Shown: positions 7,986-16,448 of the stretch, piece after piece
How the letters are laid out: each line of letters opens with the position of its first letter
Position numbering within the stretch: the first letter of the stretch is position 1
NCBI GenBank assembly: GCA_900549625.1
Contig: URPE01000009.1
Coordinates: 1-36,005 of the forward strand
Direction of reading: 5' to 3'
Length of the DNA: 36,005 bases
Source: an uncultured Mycoplasmatota bacterium
GTDB lineage: Bacteria > Bacillota_I > Bacilli_A > RF39 > UBA660
Translations under genes and position numbers: made by a program
Notes under the pieces: model-generated
Told to the model about the DNA's origin: nothing
What the model saw: the letters and a program-made list of their open reading frames with translations, nothing else
Databases searched by the model: none

Positions 7986-7994
7986 TGCTATAAT
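7986..7994 (+). promoter_or_regulatory. Promoter of the YfcC-type carrier, extended -10
   Basis: TGCTATAAT (TATAAT 7989-7994) lies 21 bases before the ATG at 8016. Because this element sits over the in-frame ATG at 7983, that upstream start cannot be the translated one. Confidence 0.7.
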
Positions 7995-8015
7995 TTTTAT
8001 GGAGGAGGAGAGAAA

Positions 8016-9506
8016 ATGAAGAAATTTTTTAAGGAACATGATTTAGTAAAATTAGTTTCTCTTGTATTAATTTTGGTAATCGTTTGTAGTTGGTTTATTC
8101 CAACTGGTTCATTTAGTACAGGTGCTACATTTACTGAAGGTAAAGTTGGACGTCTTGGGCTTGCCCATTTATTCTATGGTTTTTGTTTTGCTCTACAAAA
8201 CTACTCAATTCAAATTGGTTTTATCATTTTGATTGGTATATTCTATGGTGTAATTTCAAAAACAGAAGGTTACAAATCTTTAATTGCCCGTCTTGCAAAA
8301 ATTGGTAAAAAGAACGAAATTGCCGTAACTATTGTTGTTTCATTAGTTGTTGCTTTATTAGCGTCATTCTTAAACAATACTTACGTTTTATTAATCTTTA
8401 TGCCATTCTTAATTACTGCACTACGCCGCATGGGATTTGACAAAATTAGTTCTTTTGCATTAACATTTGGTGCAATGTTAGTAGGTGTATTAGGCGCAAC
8501 ATATGGTACAGAAGGTTTAGATGGCTTCTTACTATACATTAGTTATGGTGGCTCTACTGCTACAATAACTACTGAACTTGCTGTTCGTGCTGGTATTCTT
8601 GCTCTTGCATATATCCTTTATACATTCTTTAACGTTATCTATGTTAAAAAATTATTTAGCACTAAAAAACGTGAAGAAGAAATGGATGATGACAAATTCG
8701 CAGCAGAAGAACCAAAAAAGAAAAAATCAAAAGTATGGCCTACAATTGTAATGTTTGTTATTCTTTTAGTATTTGTCGTTCTTGGCTTTACTAACTGGAA
8801 TACTGCTAACCAATCTGGTAGCACAACATTCGGCATTAAAATCTTTGATACATTCCATGAATGGTTAAATGGTTTAACTATTGGTGGGGATGATGGTATT
8901 GCTATCTTCCAAACTATTTTAGGTGGAACATTACCAAACTTATCATCAAGTCTAGTACCTGCTTTTGGTGGATGGTATCTATTCACTTACTCAGTAATAT
9001 TAGCAGTTGTTACTGTTATTGTTGCTTTTGCTTCAAAAATGAGTTTAAGTGATTTCTTCACAAATATTGGTGAAGGCGTTAAAAAAATAATTCGTCCAAT
9101 TATGTTCATAACACTATCTTATATGGTATTTGTATTCTTGTATTGGGTTCCAATGATTCCAACAATCGTTAATGAACTTGGCAAAATGTCAAGTGGTTTC
9201 AATCCATTTGTAACAACAATACAAGCAGTAATAGGATCATTCTTCAATACTGACTTTGCTTATTTAGGATACTCATTAAGTTACTATTTAGGAAACTTTA
9301 GTGGTAATGAAGGAAACTTATTAGTAGTAATCTATTCAACTATTTATGGATTAGTACAATTTGTAACTCCTATTAGTGTATTCCTATTATTTGGTCTATC
9401 TTATATGAATATTCCTTATAAGAAATGGATGAAATATATCTGGAAATTCTTATTAGCAATGCTTGTTTGCTTACTTGTAATATTTGCATTACTAGCATAT
9501 TTATAA
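8016..9506 (+). CDS. YfcC-family (ion transporter superfamily) membrane carrier
   Basis: A polytopic membrane protein of 496 residues with about 11-12 hydrophobic segments and a charged cytoplasmic loop in the middle (about 212-240, KKREEEMDDD.. KKKKSK). The N-terminus has the family's first helix followed by FIPTGSF, matching the 'W.(I/V)P.GxF' pattern of YfcC/DcuC-like carriers. Family members are thought to move dicarboxylates or amino acids; the substrate cannot be read here. The start at 8016 follows GGAGGAGGAG; the longer frame from 7983 would run through the promoter. The gene is monocistronic, with its own extended -10 promoter and terminator. Confidence 0.75.
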   Translation: MKKFFKEHDLVKLVSLVLILVIVCSWFIPTGSFSTGATFTEGKVGRLGLAHLFYGFCFALQNYSIQIGFIILIGIFYGVISKTEGYKSLIARLAKIGKKNEIAVTIVVSLVVALLASFLNNTYVLLIFMPFLITALRRMGFDKISSFALTFGAMLVGVLGATYGTEGLDGFLLYISYGGSTATITTELAVRAGILALAYILYTFFNVIYVKKLFSTKKREEEMDDDKFAAEEPKKKKSKVWPTIVMFVILLVFVVLGFTNWNTANQSGSTTFGIKIFDTFHEWLNGLTIGGDDGIAIFQTILGGTLPNLSSSLVPAFGGWYLFTYSVILAVVTVIVAFASKMSLSDFFTNIGEGVKKIIRPIMFITLSYMVFVFLYWVPMIPTIVNELGKMSSGFNPFVTTIQAVIGSFFNTDFAYLGYSLSYYLGNFSGNEGNLLVVIYSTIYGLVQFVTPISVFLLFGLSYMNIPYKKWMKYIWKFLLAMLVCLLVIFALLAYL

Positions 9507-9521
9507 TAAGTTACTAAAAAT

Positions 9522-9556
9522 AAAAAATATAGATTTTTCATAGTCTATATTTTTTT
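9522..9556 (+). terminator. Terminator after the YfcC-type carrier
   Basis: AAAAAATATAGA (9522-9533) pairs with TCTATATTTTTT (9544-9555), giving a 12-bp stem with a T tract. Confidence 0.8.
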
Positions 9557-9665
9557 ATTATTAATAATACTTTTAGGGTATGGTTTTCTAGTATCAGTTT
9601 TTCTGACTAAATAATCAATACTAACTGGAATACGGCTAACCTTTCATAACGCTCTATTGGCATAG

Positions 9666-9866
9666 AAATTATTCCCAGTTCAAAATGGCGTAGTTTATGG
9701 CACTACTGAATCTACAACATCAGTGTTCCAAATATTTGTCCAGTATCTTGATGATCAACTAGTTCATGCAACAGGAGTTGGCATAAGACCTGTAATAAAC
9801 TTAAAAGGTACATTGAAATTTACGGGCGATGGCACTAAAAATAATCCATTCATACCAAATATATAA
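9666..9866 (+). pseudogene. Remnant of the C-terminus of a repeat-type surface protein
   Basis: A start-less open frame of 66 codons begins after a stop at 9663-9665 and ends at TAA 9864-9866. It reads ...VQNGVVYGTTESTT..., then ATGVGIRPVINLKGTLKF and TGDGTKNNPFIPNI. The 'GIRPVINL....GDGT..NPFI' ending is characteristic of the last residues of large Firmicute surface proteins carrying DUF6273-like modules. There is no start codon or Shine-Dalgarno, and the sequence upstream is full of stops, so this is a decayed fragment. It fills the gap between the YfcC-type carrier and clpC. Confidence 0.65.
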
Positions 9867-9945
9867 ATATAATATTAAAACTATTTGCATAAAATACCTT
9901 CTTTTTCAACATAAATAACATAGAATGAATAAAGGAGGATTTTTT

Positions 9946-12081
9946 ATGTTTCATAATTATGGTCATGAGGTAGCAAGGATATTTAAAAATGCTGAAAAAA
10001 TACGTTTTGAATTAAAACACCCTTACGTTGGAACGGAACACTTACTTCTTTCCATATTAGATTTTGATAATGATGTTACTAATTTATTTAAAGAACAAGG
10101 TATAACAGCTAAAATCTTTAAAAGTGAACTAATAAAAACTATTGGTGCAGCAACTAAAGCCCAAGAACTTAATCTCTATACGCCTATGTTAAAAAGAGTT
10201 ATCGAAAACGCCAACATGGAAGCTAGTGAAAATGGTAATGGTCTTGTAACACCAGTAATCCTAGTTATGTCTCTTTTAGAAGAAGGTGATGGAGTAGCAA
10301 TTCGTATACTATGTAGTATGGGCATAGATTTAGATGAGTTATATGATTCATTAAAAAATATTAGTAAACAAAAAGAAAAGAGCAAAAAAAATTTAGAAAT
10401 TCTAAAAATAGGTATTCCCTTAAAAGATAATATACCTAAAGAAAAAACCTTAATAGGTCGTGAAAAAGAAATATCTTTTCTAATTGAAACTCTTTTAAGA
10501 AAACAAAAAAACAATCCTTTACTAATAGGTCCAGCTGGTACTGGAAAAACAGCCATTGTAGAAGAACTAGAAAGAATGATTATTAATAAAGAGGTCCCAA
10601 AAGAACTTGAAAATAAAGAAATAATTATGTTAGAAATGGGTTCTTTAGTTGCCGGCACTAAGTATCGTGGTGAATTTGAAGAAAGACTAAATAAAATAAT
10701 AAAAGAAGTTCAAGAAGATAAAAATATAATTTTATTTATTGATGAAATACATTCTATGGTAAGTGCGGGTGGTGCAGAAGGTGCTATTTCAGCAGGTGAT
10801 ATTCTAAAACCATACTTAGCCCGTGGTAGTATCAAAGTTATAGGAGCCACGACCATTCGTGAATACCATGAATTTCTAGCAAAAGACAAGGCGTTAGATA
10901 GACGTTTTGAAAAAATAATTATTAATGAACCAACTAAAGAAGAAATGCGCGCTATTCTAGAAAAACTAGTTCCTAGTTACGAAAAGCATTACAATATGAG
11001 CATTACTAAAGATAACATTGAAGATTTATTAAATTTAAGTAATACCTATATTTTCCAAAAAAATAACCCAGATAAAACAATTGATTTACTAGACTCTGTC
11101 TGTGCTAAAATTAAAATAAATTCTGTAAATACAAAGGGATATCAAACTAAAGAGAGTTTATTAGAAATAAAAAAACAAAAAGAATTAAGCTTAATAAAAG
11201 AAGACTATAAAACTGCCTTTAAATTAAAAAAAGAAGAAGAAAAATTAAAAAAACTATTGGTCTCAAAAGACAACAAACCAGTAAAAATGACACATGAAGA
11301 TATTATTAAAGTAATTGAACTAAAAACTAACACTATTATTGAAAAAGACTATGATAAAGTCTTAAATGACTTAAATAATATTTTAAATGAAAAAATACTT
11401 GGGCAACAAGATGCTATAAAAGAAATAATAGATACTATAAAAACTTATAAACAAAATGGTACTAGTATGCTTTTATATGGTACGAGTGGTGTTGGTAAAA
11501 CTGAAACTACAAAAATAATAAGTGATTACTTAAAAACTGAGTATATAAAAATTGATATGAGTGAATATTCTTCCTTAGAAAGTATTAATAAACTTATCGG
11601 GGCTCCATCAGGATATGTTGGGCATGATGAACCATATATCCTAGAAAAGCTAATTGAGCACCCCTTTGCCACGATTGTTTTTGATGAAATAGAAAAAGCT
11701 CATCCTAAAATATTAAATCTCTTACTCCAAATATTAGATGAAGCACACATAACAGATAAGTTAGGTAATATCATACACTTTGAACATTCTCTAATATTTT
11801 TAACAAGCAATATACAAGCAAAACAAAAAGTTGGTTTTTCACAAGGTAAACCAGAGTTTGATAATTCTTTTTCCAAAGAAATTCTTGGCCGTATTGATAG
11901 TATTATTTCCTTTGCCCCAATTACTAAAGAGGTAGCAAAAAAATATACTGAACAAAATCTCAAAAATAAAAACGTTGATATAATGGATTTAATAAACATG
12001 GCTGATATCGAGTCATATGGTATGCGTAACTTAAAAAATCTTATTAACAAATATAATAAAAAGAACAAACAAGAAGTATAA
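9946..12081 (+). CDS. clpC: ClpC-type AAA+ unfoldase
   Basis: Unfolds proteins using ATP and feeds them to ClpP. A Clp N-terminal repeat domain covers about 1-140 (HPYVGTEHLLLSIL). The first AAA+ module has Walker A GPAGTGKTA (195-203), Walker B ILFIDEIH (262-269) and DRRFEK. A short UVR-like coil (about 418-438) replaces the long ClpB middle domain. The second module has Walker A GTSGVGKTE (512-520) and Walker B IVFDEIEK (577-584). The VGF loop (629-631) is the ClpP-docking motif. The 711 residues are about 100 short of B. subtilis ClpC; the small C-terminal D2 domain is notably compact. The in-frame ATG at 9925 precedes AAAGGAGGA, so translation must start at 9946. mcsA/mcsB/ctsR are not adjacent. 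Confidence 0.9.
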   Translation: MFHNYGHEVARIFKNAEKIRFELKHPYVGTEHLLLSILDFDNDVTNLFKEQGITAKIFKSELIKTIGAATKAQELNLYTPMLKRVIENANMEASENGNGLVTPVILVMSLLEEGDGVAIRILCSMGIDLDELYDSLKNISKQKEKSKKNLEILKIGIPLKDNIPKEKTLIGREKEISFLIETLLRKQKNNPLLIGPAGTGKTAIVEELERMIINKEVPKELENKEIIMLEMGSLVAGTKYRGEFEERLNKIIKEVQEDKNIILFIDEIHSMVSAGGAEGAISAGDILKPYLARGSIKVIGATTIREYHEFLAKDKALDRRFEKIIINEPTKEEMRAILEKLVPSYEKHYNMSITKDNIEDLLNLSNTYIFQKNNPDKTIDLLDSVCAKIKINSVNTKGYQTKESLLEIKKQKELSLIKEDYKTAFKLKKEEEKLKKLLVSKDNKPVKMTHEDIIKVIELKTNTIIEKDYDKVLNDLNNILNEKILGQQDAIKEIIDTIKTYKQNGTSMLLYGTSGVGKTETTKIISDYLKTEYIKIDMSEYSSLESINKLIGAPSGYVGHDEPYILEKLIEHPFATIVFDEIEKAHPKILNLLLQILDEAHITDKLGNIIHFEHSLIFLTSNIQAKQKVGFSQGKPEFDNSFSKEILGRIDSIISFAPITKEVAKKYTEQNLKNKNVDIMDLINMADIESYGMRNLKNLINKYNKKNKQEV

Positions 12082-12083
12082 AT

Positions 12084-12104
12084 AGGGGATTCCCCTTTTT
12101 TTTT
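12084..12104 (+). terminator. clpC terminator
   Basis: AGGGG and CCCCT form a short G+C stem with loop ATT, followed by a run of nine or more T. Confidence 0.8.
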
Positions 12105-12118
12105 ACCGCAATAATTCA

Positions 12119-12147
12119 TTGCAATAAATTAAAAAATAATCTATAAT
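12119..12147 (+). promoter_or_regulatory. Promoter of the DUF308 membrane protein
   Basis: TTGCAA (12119-12124), 17-base spacer, TATAAT (12142-12147). The same pair and spacing recurs before engB and before the gene at 30237. Confidence 0.8.
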
Positions 12148-12166
12148 TTCTATAGGAAGTGATTTT

Positions 12167-12829
12167 ATGTATAATGATGAAAAAAAAATAAAAACAAAGA
12201 AAAAAAGTCAAAGTGATAGTTCAAGTTTTTTAAACAAATTTTTTCATAAAAGAACTAAAAGACTATTAACTGATATTGACCGTTTATTTAGAAAAATAAT
12301 GACTATTGAAATAGCAATATCTGTAGTATTTATTTTAATTGGTGTTATATTTTTAATATGGCCTAGTATAAGTGTTCAAGTATTAAGTGTTCTATGCGGT
12401 ATTTTTATAACTTGTTTTGGTGTCTATAATTTATATTGTTATAGTAAAAGAAGTTTTTATCCTCTTTTCAAGTTCCATTTAGTATATGGCATATTATCTT
12501 TACTATTAGGTGTATTAACCATTATTAATCCCTTTACCTTTTCACAAGTCATCACTATTTTTATTGGCATGTGGGTCTTATATTTAGCAGTATTAAAAAT
12601 TGACTTATCCCTACGCTTAAAAGTGATTGGTGAATCTAGTTGGCTACTTTTACTTGTCTCATCTTTGCTTGAAGTATTTATGAGTATCATAATTTTTATT
12701 AATCCATTTAGTAATTTATTGATCACTCAAGTAGTAGGCTCATTCTTAATCCTTTGTGGCATTTTAAATACCATGGATGCAATACTAACTAAAAATAGGG
12801 CACTGGATTTTCTAGACAATATAATGTAG
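12167..12829 (+). CDS. DUF308/HdeD-like membrane protein
   Basis: A 220-residue membrane protein. A basic cytoplasmic N-terminus of about 45 residues is followed by six hydrophobic segments arranged as three pairs. Each pair shows the family's pattern of a glycine-rich helix then a 'xxxNPF' or 'xWPS' turn (FLIWPSIS, TIINPFTF, FINPFSNLL). This is typical of the DUF308/HdeD group, small membrane proteins linked in enterics to acid stress; no biochemical role is established for Firmicute members. AGGAAGTG lies five bases before the ATG. The gene is single, with its own strong promoter and terminator. Confidence 0.7.
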   Translation: MYNDEKKIKTKKKSQSDSSSFLNKFFHKRTKRLLTDIDRLFRKIMTIEIAISVVFILIGVIFLIWPSISVQVLSVLCGIFITCFGVYNLYCYSKRSFYPLFKFHLVYGILSLLLGVLTIINPFTFSQVITIFIGMWVLYLAVLKIDLSLRLKVIGESSWLLLLVSSLLEVFMSIIIFINPFSNLLITQVVGSFLILCGILNTMDAILTKNRALDFLDNIM

Positions 12830-12888
12830 GTAATAAAAAAACACTGTGAAACCCAAACAGAATAAATACGTGTTAATTCAAAAATATA

Positions 12889-12915
12889 TAAGAAGACCAA
12901 AAATCTTCTTTTTTT
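12889..12915 (+). terminator. Terminator after the DUF308 gene
   Basis: AAGAAGA (12890-12896) pairs with TCTTCTT (12904-12910), loop CCAAAAA, with a T run to 12915. The region 12916-13080 that follows shows no gene on either strand. Confidence 0.75.
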
Positions 12916-13080
12916 AATCAAGATTTAAGCAAGATACATTTAATAATAATATATAATAATATATCATGTTTATACCAAATGTAATTAAATAATGAATAGT
13001 ATCTTACTACAAATGAGTGGTCTACAATTGCTATGTTAATTTTGAGAAAATTTGTACATTATTAGCTAGTAAAGAACCAC

Positions 13081-13107
13081 AAAAAAACTATAAACCAAAG
13101 TTATAGT
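13081..13107 (-). terminator. Terminator of the deoxyribosyltransferase-like gene
   Basis: On the minus strand ACTATAA pairs with TTATAGT across a 7-base loop, followed by seven T. Confidence 0.7.
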
Positions 13108-13112
13108 CACAT

Positions 13113-13517
13113 TTATTTTATCTTGCTTAAATCACCATGTATAATAACGGGCTTAAAGCCAATGATTTCATCTTCTAATAATCCCTTTGGAATATCATTT
13201 AGCATATAAATTTTTTTATCAAGTCTAAAAGCATCATACATTTCCAAGAAAGTAGCTCCACCCACATAGTTATCAACACCATTTTTTTCAAAGTTAAGAA
13301 CTAAAACAGCATCGATATTATGCATAACCTCTTCACTATGTTTAATCATTCCAGATTTCCAATCTGCATGTTTCTCTGTACCGCGATACTTTGATTCTGT
13401 CTCTGGATGAAGATAACAATTAGGTAAAGTTATAACATGTCCCATTTTTTCTAATTCAGCTTTTATAGGGGGTATCTTACCATAAAAAGCCTTACTGCAA
13501 ATAATAAATATTTTCAC
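13113..13517 (-). CDS. Nucleoside 2-deoxyribosyltransferase-like protein
   Basis: A 134-residue single-domain Rossmann-like protein. It begins MKIFIICSKAFY, as in NDT and related TIR-like folds. DAVLVLNFEKNG is the central strand, and VGGATFLEMYDAFRLDKKIYML carries the conserved glycine pair and glutamate (Glu92) where NDTs place the catalytic Glu. Members of this clan cleave or transfer N-glycosidic bonds of nucleosides or nucleotides; the specific substrate cannot be told. The start is GTG, preceded by GTGGTGA and an extended -10. It is divergent from the peptidase gene at 13639. It could equally be a diverged member with no enzymatic role. Confidence 0.6.
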   Translation of the reverse strand: MKIFIICSKAFYGKIPPIKAELEKMGHVITLPNCYLHPETESKYRGTEKHADWKSGMIKHSEEVMHNIDAVLVLNFEKNGVDNYVGGATFLEMYDAFRLDKKIYMLNDIPKGLLEDEIIGFKPVIIHGDLSKIK

Positions 13518-13533
13518 TTAAATCACCACTATA

Positions 13534-13542
13534 ATTATAGCA
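13534..13542 (-). promoter_or_regulatory. Extended -10 of the deoxyribosyltransferase-like gene
   Basis: Minus strand TGCTATAAT (TATAAT is the complement of 13534-13539), 16 bases before the GTG start. A GTGCAT sequence lies at the -35 position. Confidence 0.6.
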
Positions 13543-13607
13543 TTGTTTCTAAAAAAATGCACATGAACCAATCAACATTGTGTCTTTTAAATTAATACTT
13601 TATATTA

Positions 13608-13613
13608 TATAAT
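13608..13613 (+). promoter_or_regulatory. Probable -10 of the C39-like peptidase gene
   Basis: TATAAT lies 25 bases before the proposed TTG start, within an A/T-only stretch, so other registers are possible. No clear -35. Confidence 0.4.
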
Positions 13614-13638
13614 ATAAAAGAAAGATAGGGTGATTTCC

Positions 13639-14976
13639 TTGAAACGAAAAAGAAAAAAAATCATACTATTAGTATTGTTGTTTTTAGCTATAATAATGAT
13701 TCTAGTAAGTCTAAAAATAATAAAAAGGTATAACCTATCTAAAAACATAAAAAAAGAACTTATTATAGATGTTGGAAGTGAAGTAACAATCGATAATTTT
13801 TTATATAATTATAATCCATCTGCTTACACTGATACGGATTTATCTTTTTTCAAAACACTTGGCGAGTATAATATAAATATCATTATTGATAATGAAAAAT
13901 TTGTGAGTAAGTTAATTATTAAAGATTTAAAAGCACCTGAATTCGAGGTTCAAAATCTTAGTATATATATAGATGAAGAAATTCCAAACTCGAGTGACTT
14001 TATTACCAAAATTAATGAGTATTCTAACTATACTATAAAAGATATATCTTGTGATAAAACAGTTGGTGAACATGATATAAATATTGTGGTTGTTGATGAA
14101 TTTGGGTGGGAGTCAAGTAAAACTGCAAAACTTACAATCAAAGAAGACAAAGATGGTCCTATAATTTCAGGACTTACACCCATAATTTTGGAAATTGGCA
14201 ATAGTATAAATTTAAAAGAGGGAGTATCCTCTCATGATGAAAGATTTGGCGAAATGTCCTTTGATATAGATGATTCAAAAGTTAATTATTCTAAATCAGG
14301 AAAGTATGAAATTTATTATTATTCAAATGATCCCCTAGGAAATAAAACAACGCAAGTTAGAGAAATCACTGTAAAAGAAAAAGATATAACTTATTTGCTT
14401 AATAATTTCCCAACATATGCCCAATATCCAAAATACCCAAACGGGTGTGAAAGTATAGCGCTATATAATTTATTACGATTTTATAATATAAATGTTAATC
14501 CTGATGATATTGTTGATAGATTAAAAAAAGGTGATAAGCCTTATCTAGCAAATGGTACTCTTTTTGGTGGAAACCCAGAAATTGAATTTGTAGGCGATCC
14601 TAGAGATATTCATGGATACGGAGTATATCAAAAACCAATTATTGACGTGGCAAACTATTATAAAGCTGGAATAGTAGACTATACAGGTAATTCCTTAAAT
14701 AATGTTTTAGAATTGGTGAAAAAAAGTATTCCTGTTCAAGTATGGGTATCCATTAATTTAAGAGACACAAAAGTTTGTACTTCATGGATTTATAAAGAAA
14801 CTGGTGCAAAAATTCAATGGATTTGTGATTTACATAGTGTTGTTATAGTAGGATATAATAGTAATGTGATTTATGTTTCTGATTCTTATACTGGCAAAAT
14901 AGAAACTTATAATAGAGTACAGTTTGAAAAAATGTATAATCTGTTTGGTAAAAGAGCCATATACTATTCCAAATAA
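13639..14976 (+). CDS. Membrane-anchored C39-like cysteine peptidase with Ig-like domains
   Basis: A basic N-terminus and one hydrophobic segment (about 6-27) anchor the protein. Two or more beta-rich Ig-like domains follow (about 38-247, DUF5011-like, ending ITVKEKD). The C-terminal domain of about 190 residues looks like Peptidase_C39_2: NGCESIALYNLL gives the catalytic Cys270 helix, DLHSVVIVGY the histidine (His399) and VSDSYTG the aspartate. Such domains cut peptides or act as papain-like hydrolases at the cell surface. A GTG at 13630 is in frame, but AGGGTGA (13627-13633) points to the TTG at 13639. A gene of unknown function follows after 24 bases, probably in the same operon. Confidence 0.8.
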   Translation: MKRKRKKIILLVLLFLAIIMILVSLKIIKRYNLSKNIKKELIIDVGSEVTIDNFLYNYNPSAYTDTDLSFFKTLGEYNINIIIDNEKFVSKLIIKDLKAPEFEVQNLSIYIDEEIPNSSDFITKINEYSNYTIKDISCDKTVGEHDINIVVVDEFGWESSKTAKLTIKEDKDGPIISGLTPIILEIGNSINLKEGVSSHDERFGEMSFDIDDSKVNYSKSGKYEIYYYSNDPLGNKTTQVREITVKEKDITYLLNNFPTYAQYPKYPNGCESIALYNLLRFYNINVNPDDIVDRLKKGDKPYLANGTLFGGNPEIEFVGDPRDIHGYGVYQKPIIDVANYYKAGIVDYTGNSLNNVLELVKKSIPVQVWVSINLRDTKVCTSWIYKETGAKIQWICDLHSVVIVGYNSNVIYVSDSYTGKIETYNRVQFEKMYNLFGKRAIYYSK

Positions 14977-15000
14977 AATAAATTTTGAGAGGAGAAAACT

Positions 15001-15735
15001 ATGAAGAAAATAGTAGGAATATTTATAAGTTTATTTATTATATTTTCAGGAATTATTATATATATTTTCATACAAGATAATTCTCTAAAAGAACATACTG
15101 TCTCTAATCACTTAGATATAAATTCTTCTATTGTTCAAGATTTATATAATTTAATAAACCCAAGTAATGACGCTAATGTTTTAAAAGAGTTATATGAAAA
15201 TTCTGGCTTAACTGATAAATATATTTTAAATATTGGTATTACTAGTTATCTAAAGGAATATCCAAATAATGATAAATTAATAATACCGAAAACAAGTGTT
15301 GAAAAAAGTATCCATTCTGCTTTAGGCTACAATGTGACTTTTTCTCATCAAGATGTATATACATTAAATGATTATGGTTGTGGATATAGTTATGACAAAG
15401 ATACAGAACAATACAAATTATTATCTGGCTGTGGTGGAAATCAATTTGAATCTTTTAAGCGCAAGATTGTAGATGCAATTGAAATGAATGATATAATTCA
15501 AATTACTGAAAAATCTATTTATATATATGATGATTGGAATGATTATTCTAGTAAAATATACATTTATAGTAATTATGATCAAAAAAATTTACTAGATTAT
15601 ATCGAAAAATCATCTTCTGATAACTATAATATAGAAATTAATAATTACTTGGACAATGCTAGTACATATATTTATACTTTTCACAAACAAAACGACAAGT
15701 ATATATTTGATAGTTTGAAAAGAGCAAATTCATAA
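15001..15735 (+). CDS. Membrane-anchored protein of unknown function
   Basis: A 244-residue protein with an N-terminal hydrophobic anchor (about 4-25) and an outer domain of about 215 residues that I do not recognise. Visible features are a Tyr/Asn/Asp-rich composition, a NDYGCGYSYD..YKLLSGCGGN segment with two cysteines that could bridge, and a repeated IYIY/YIYTF strand pattern near the end. GAGAGGAG precedes the ATG. It lies 24 bases after the C39-like peptidase with no terminator between, so the two are probably co-transcribed, and it may be a substrate, inhibitor or partner of that enzyme (inference). Confidence 0.6.
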   Translation: MKKIVGIFISLFIIFSGIIIYIFIQDNSLKEHTVSNHLDINSSIVQDLYNLINPSNDANVLKELYENSGLTDKYILNIGITSYLKEYPNNDKLIIPKTSVEKSIHSALGYNVTFSHQDVYTLNDYGCGYSYDKDTEQYKLLSGCGGNQFESFKRKIVDAIEMNDIIQITEKSIYIYDDWNDYSSKIYIYSNYDQKNLLDYIEKSSSDNYNIEINNYLDNASTYIYTFHKQNDKYIFDSLKRANS

Positions 15736-15760
15736 TAATAAATAACTAAAGTTGCAAAAT

Positions 15761-15789
15761 TTGCAAAACTTTTAAAAATCCTTTATAAT
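15761..15789 (+). promoter_or_regulatory. engB promoter
   Basis: TTGCAA (15761-15766), 17-base spacer, TATAAT (15784-15789). TTTGCAAAA-type sequence occurs twice around the -35. The in-frame ATG at 15790 touches the -10, so it would precede the transcript start. Confidence 0.85.
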
Positions 15790-15807
15790 ATGGGCACAGG
15801 TGATAAA

Positions 15808-16383
15808 ATGAAAATTGATAATGTAGAATTAAAAAGTATTGCTGTCCGTCAAAGTCAGTATCCTATAGAAGAAATTCCTGAATTCTTATTAGTGGGCCGT
15901 AGTAACGTTGGTAAATCAAGTTTTATTAATGCTTTAATATGCCGCAAAAACTTTGCTAGAACTTCTAGTAAACCAGGTAAAACCCAAACGTTAAATTTTT
16001 ATTTAGTAAATAATAGTTTCTTTTTGGTTGATGTTCCTGGCTATGGCTATTCCAAACTTTCCAAAGAAAATGATAAAAAAATTGGTTTAATGATCGAAGA
16101 ATATCTAAAAAAAAGAGAAACCCTATCACATGTATTTATGCTAATTGACTATCGCCATAAACCAACAGAAGATGACGTTCTTATGTACAATTTCCTAAGC
16201 TACTATAATATTAAAATAACTATTGTAGCCACTAAGTATGATAAAGTAGGTGCCTCTAAAAGAGCTAAACAAGATAAACTAATAAAAGAAACATTAAAAA
16301 TTGAAGATTTCATTCATTTCTCAGCCACTACCAAAAAAGGAAGAGAAGAAATATACAAAATTATTAACGAATATCAAGGATAA
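15808..16383 (+). CDS. engB: Ribosome-biogenesis GTPase EngB (YsxC/YihA)
   Basis: GTPase needed for late assembly of the large ribosomal subunit. All G motifs are visible: G1 GRSNVGKSS (30-38), the conserved threonine-rich switch with SSKPGKTQT, G3 DVPGYGYS, G4 TKYD and G5 SATT. Its 191 residues fit the family. The start at 15808 follows AGGTGAT; an upstream in-frame ATG (15790) abuts the -10 box and cannot be used from this promoter. Neighbouring secG has its own promoter, so engB may be transcribed alone. It is often paired with lon or clpX in other Firmicutes, but not here. Confidence 0.95.
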   Translation: MKIDNVELKSIAVRQSQYPIEEIPEFLLVGRSNVGKSSFINALICRKNFARTSSKPGKTQTLNFYLVNNSFFLVDVPGYGYSKLSKENDKKIGLMIEEYLKKRETLSHVFMLIDYRHKPTEDDVLMYNFLSYYNIKITIVATKYDKVGASKRAKQDKLIKETLKIEDFIHFSATTKKGREEIYKIINEYQG

Positions 16384-16396
16384 ATAAAGGGATATA

Positions 16397-16425
16397 TTGA
16401 ATATCTTAAAAAAATATGTTAGTAT
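16397..16425 (+). promoter_or_regulatory. secG promoter
   Basis: TTGAAT (16397-16402), 17-base spacer and TAGTAT (16420-16425) preceded by TGT, so both -35 and extended -10 elements are present. Confidence 0.7.
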
Positions 16426-16448
16426 GAAATAGTTATGGAGGAAAAATT

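Noticed and set aside
7983..8015. Upstream ATG of the YfcC-type carrier
   Set aside because: It overlaps the extended -10 TATAAT; the ATG at 8016 has the GGAGGAGGAG ribosome site.
9925..9945. Upstream ATG of clpC
   Set aside because: The ribosome site AAAGGAGGA lies after it, in front of the ATG at 9946.
10176..10658. 160-codon minus-strand open frame inside clpC
   Set aside because: Opposite the conserved N-domain and first ATPase module; a Ser/Ile/Phe-rich product typical of an antisense shadow.
11700..12119. Long minus-strand open frame over the end of clpC
   Set aside because: No ribosome site, composition of a shadow frame, and it lies opposite a clearly conserved coding region.
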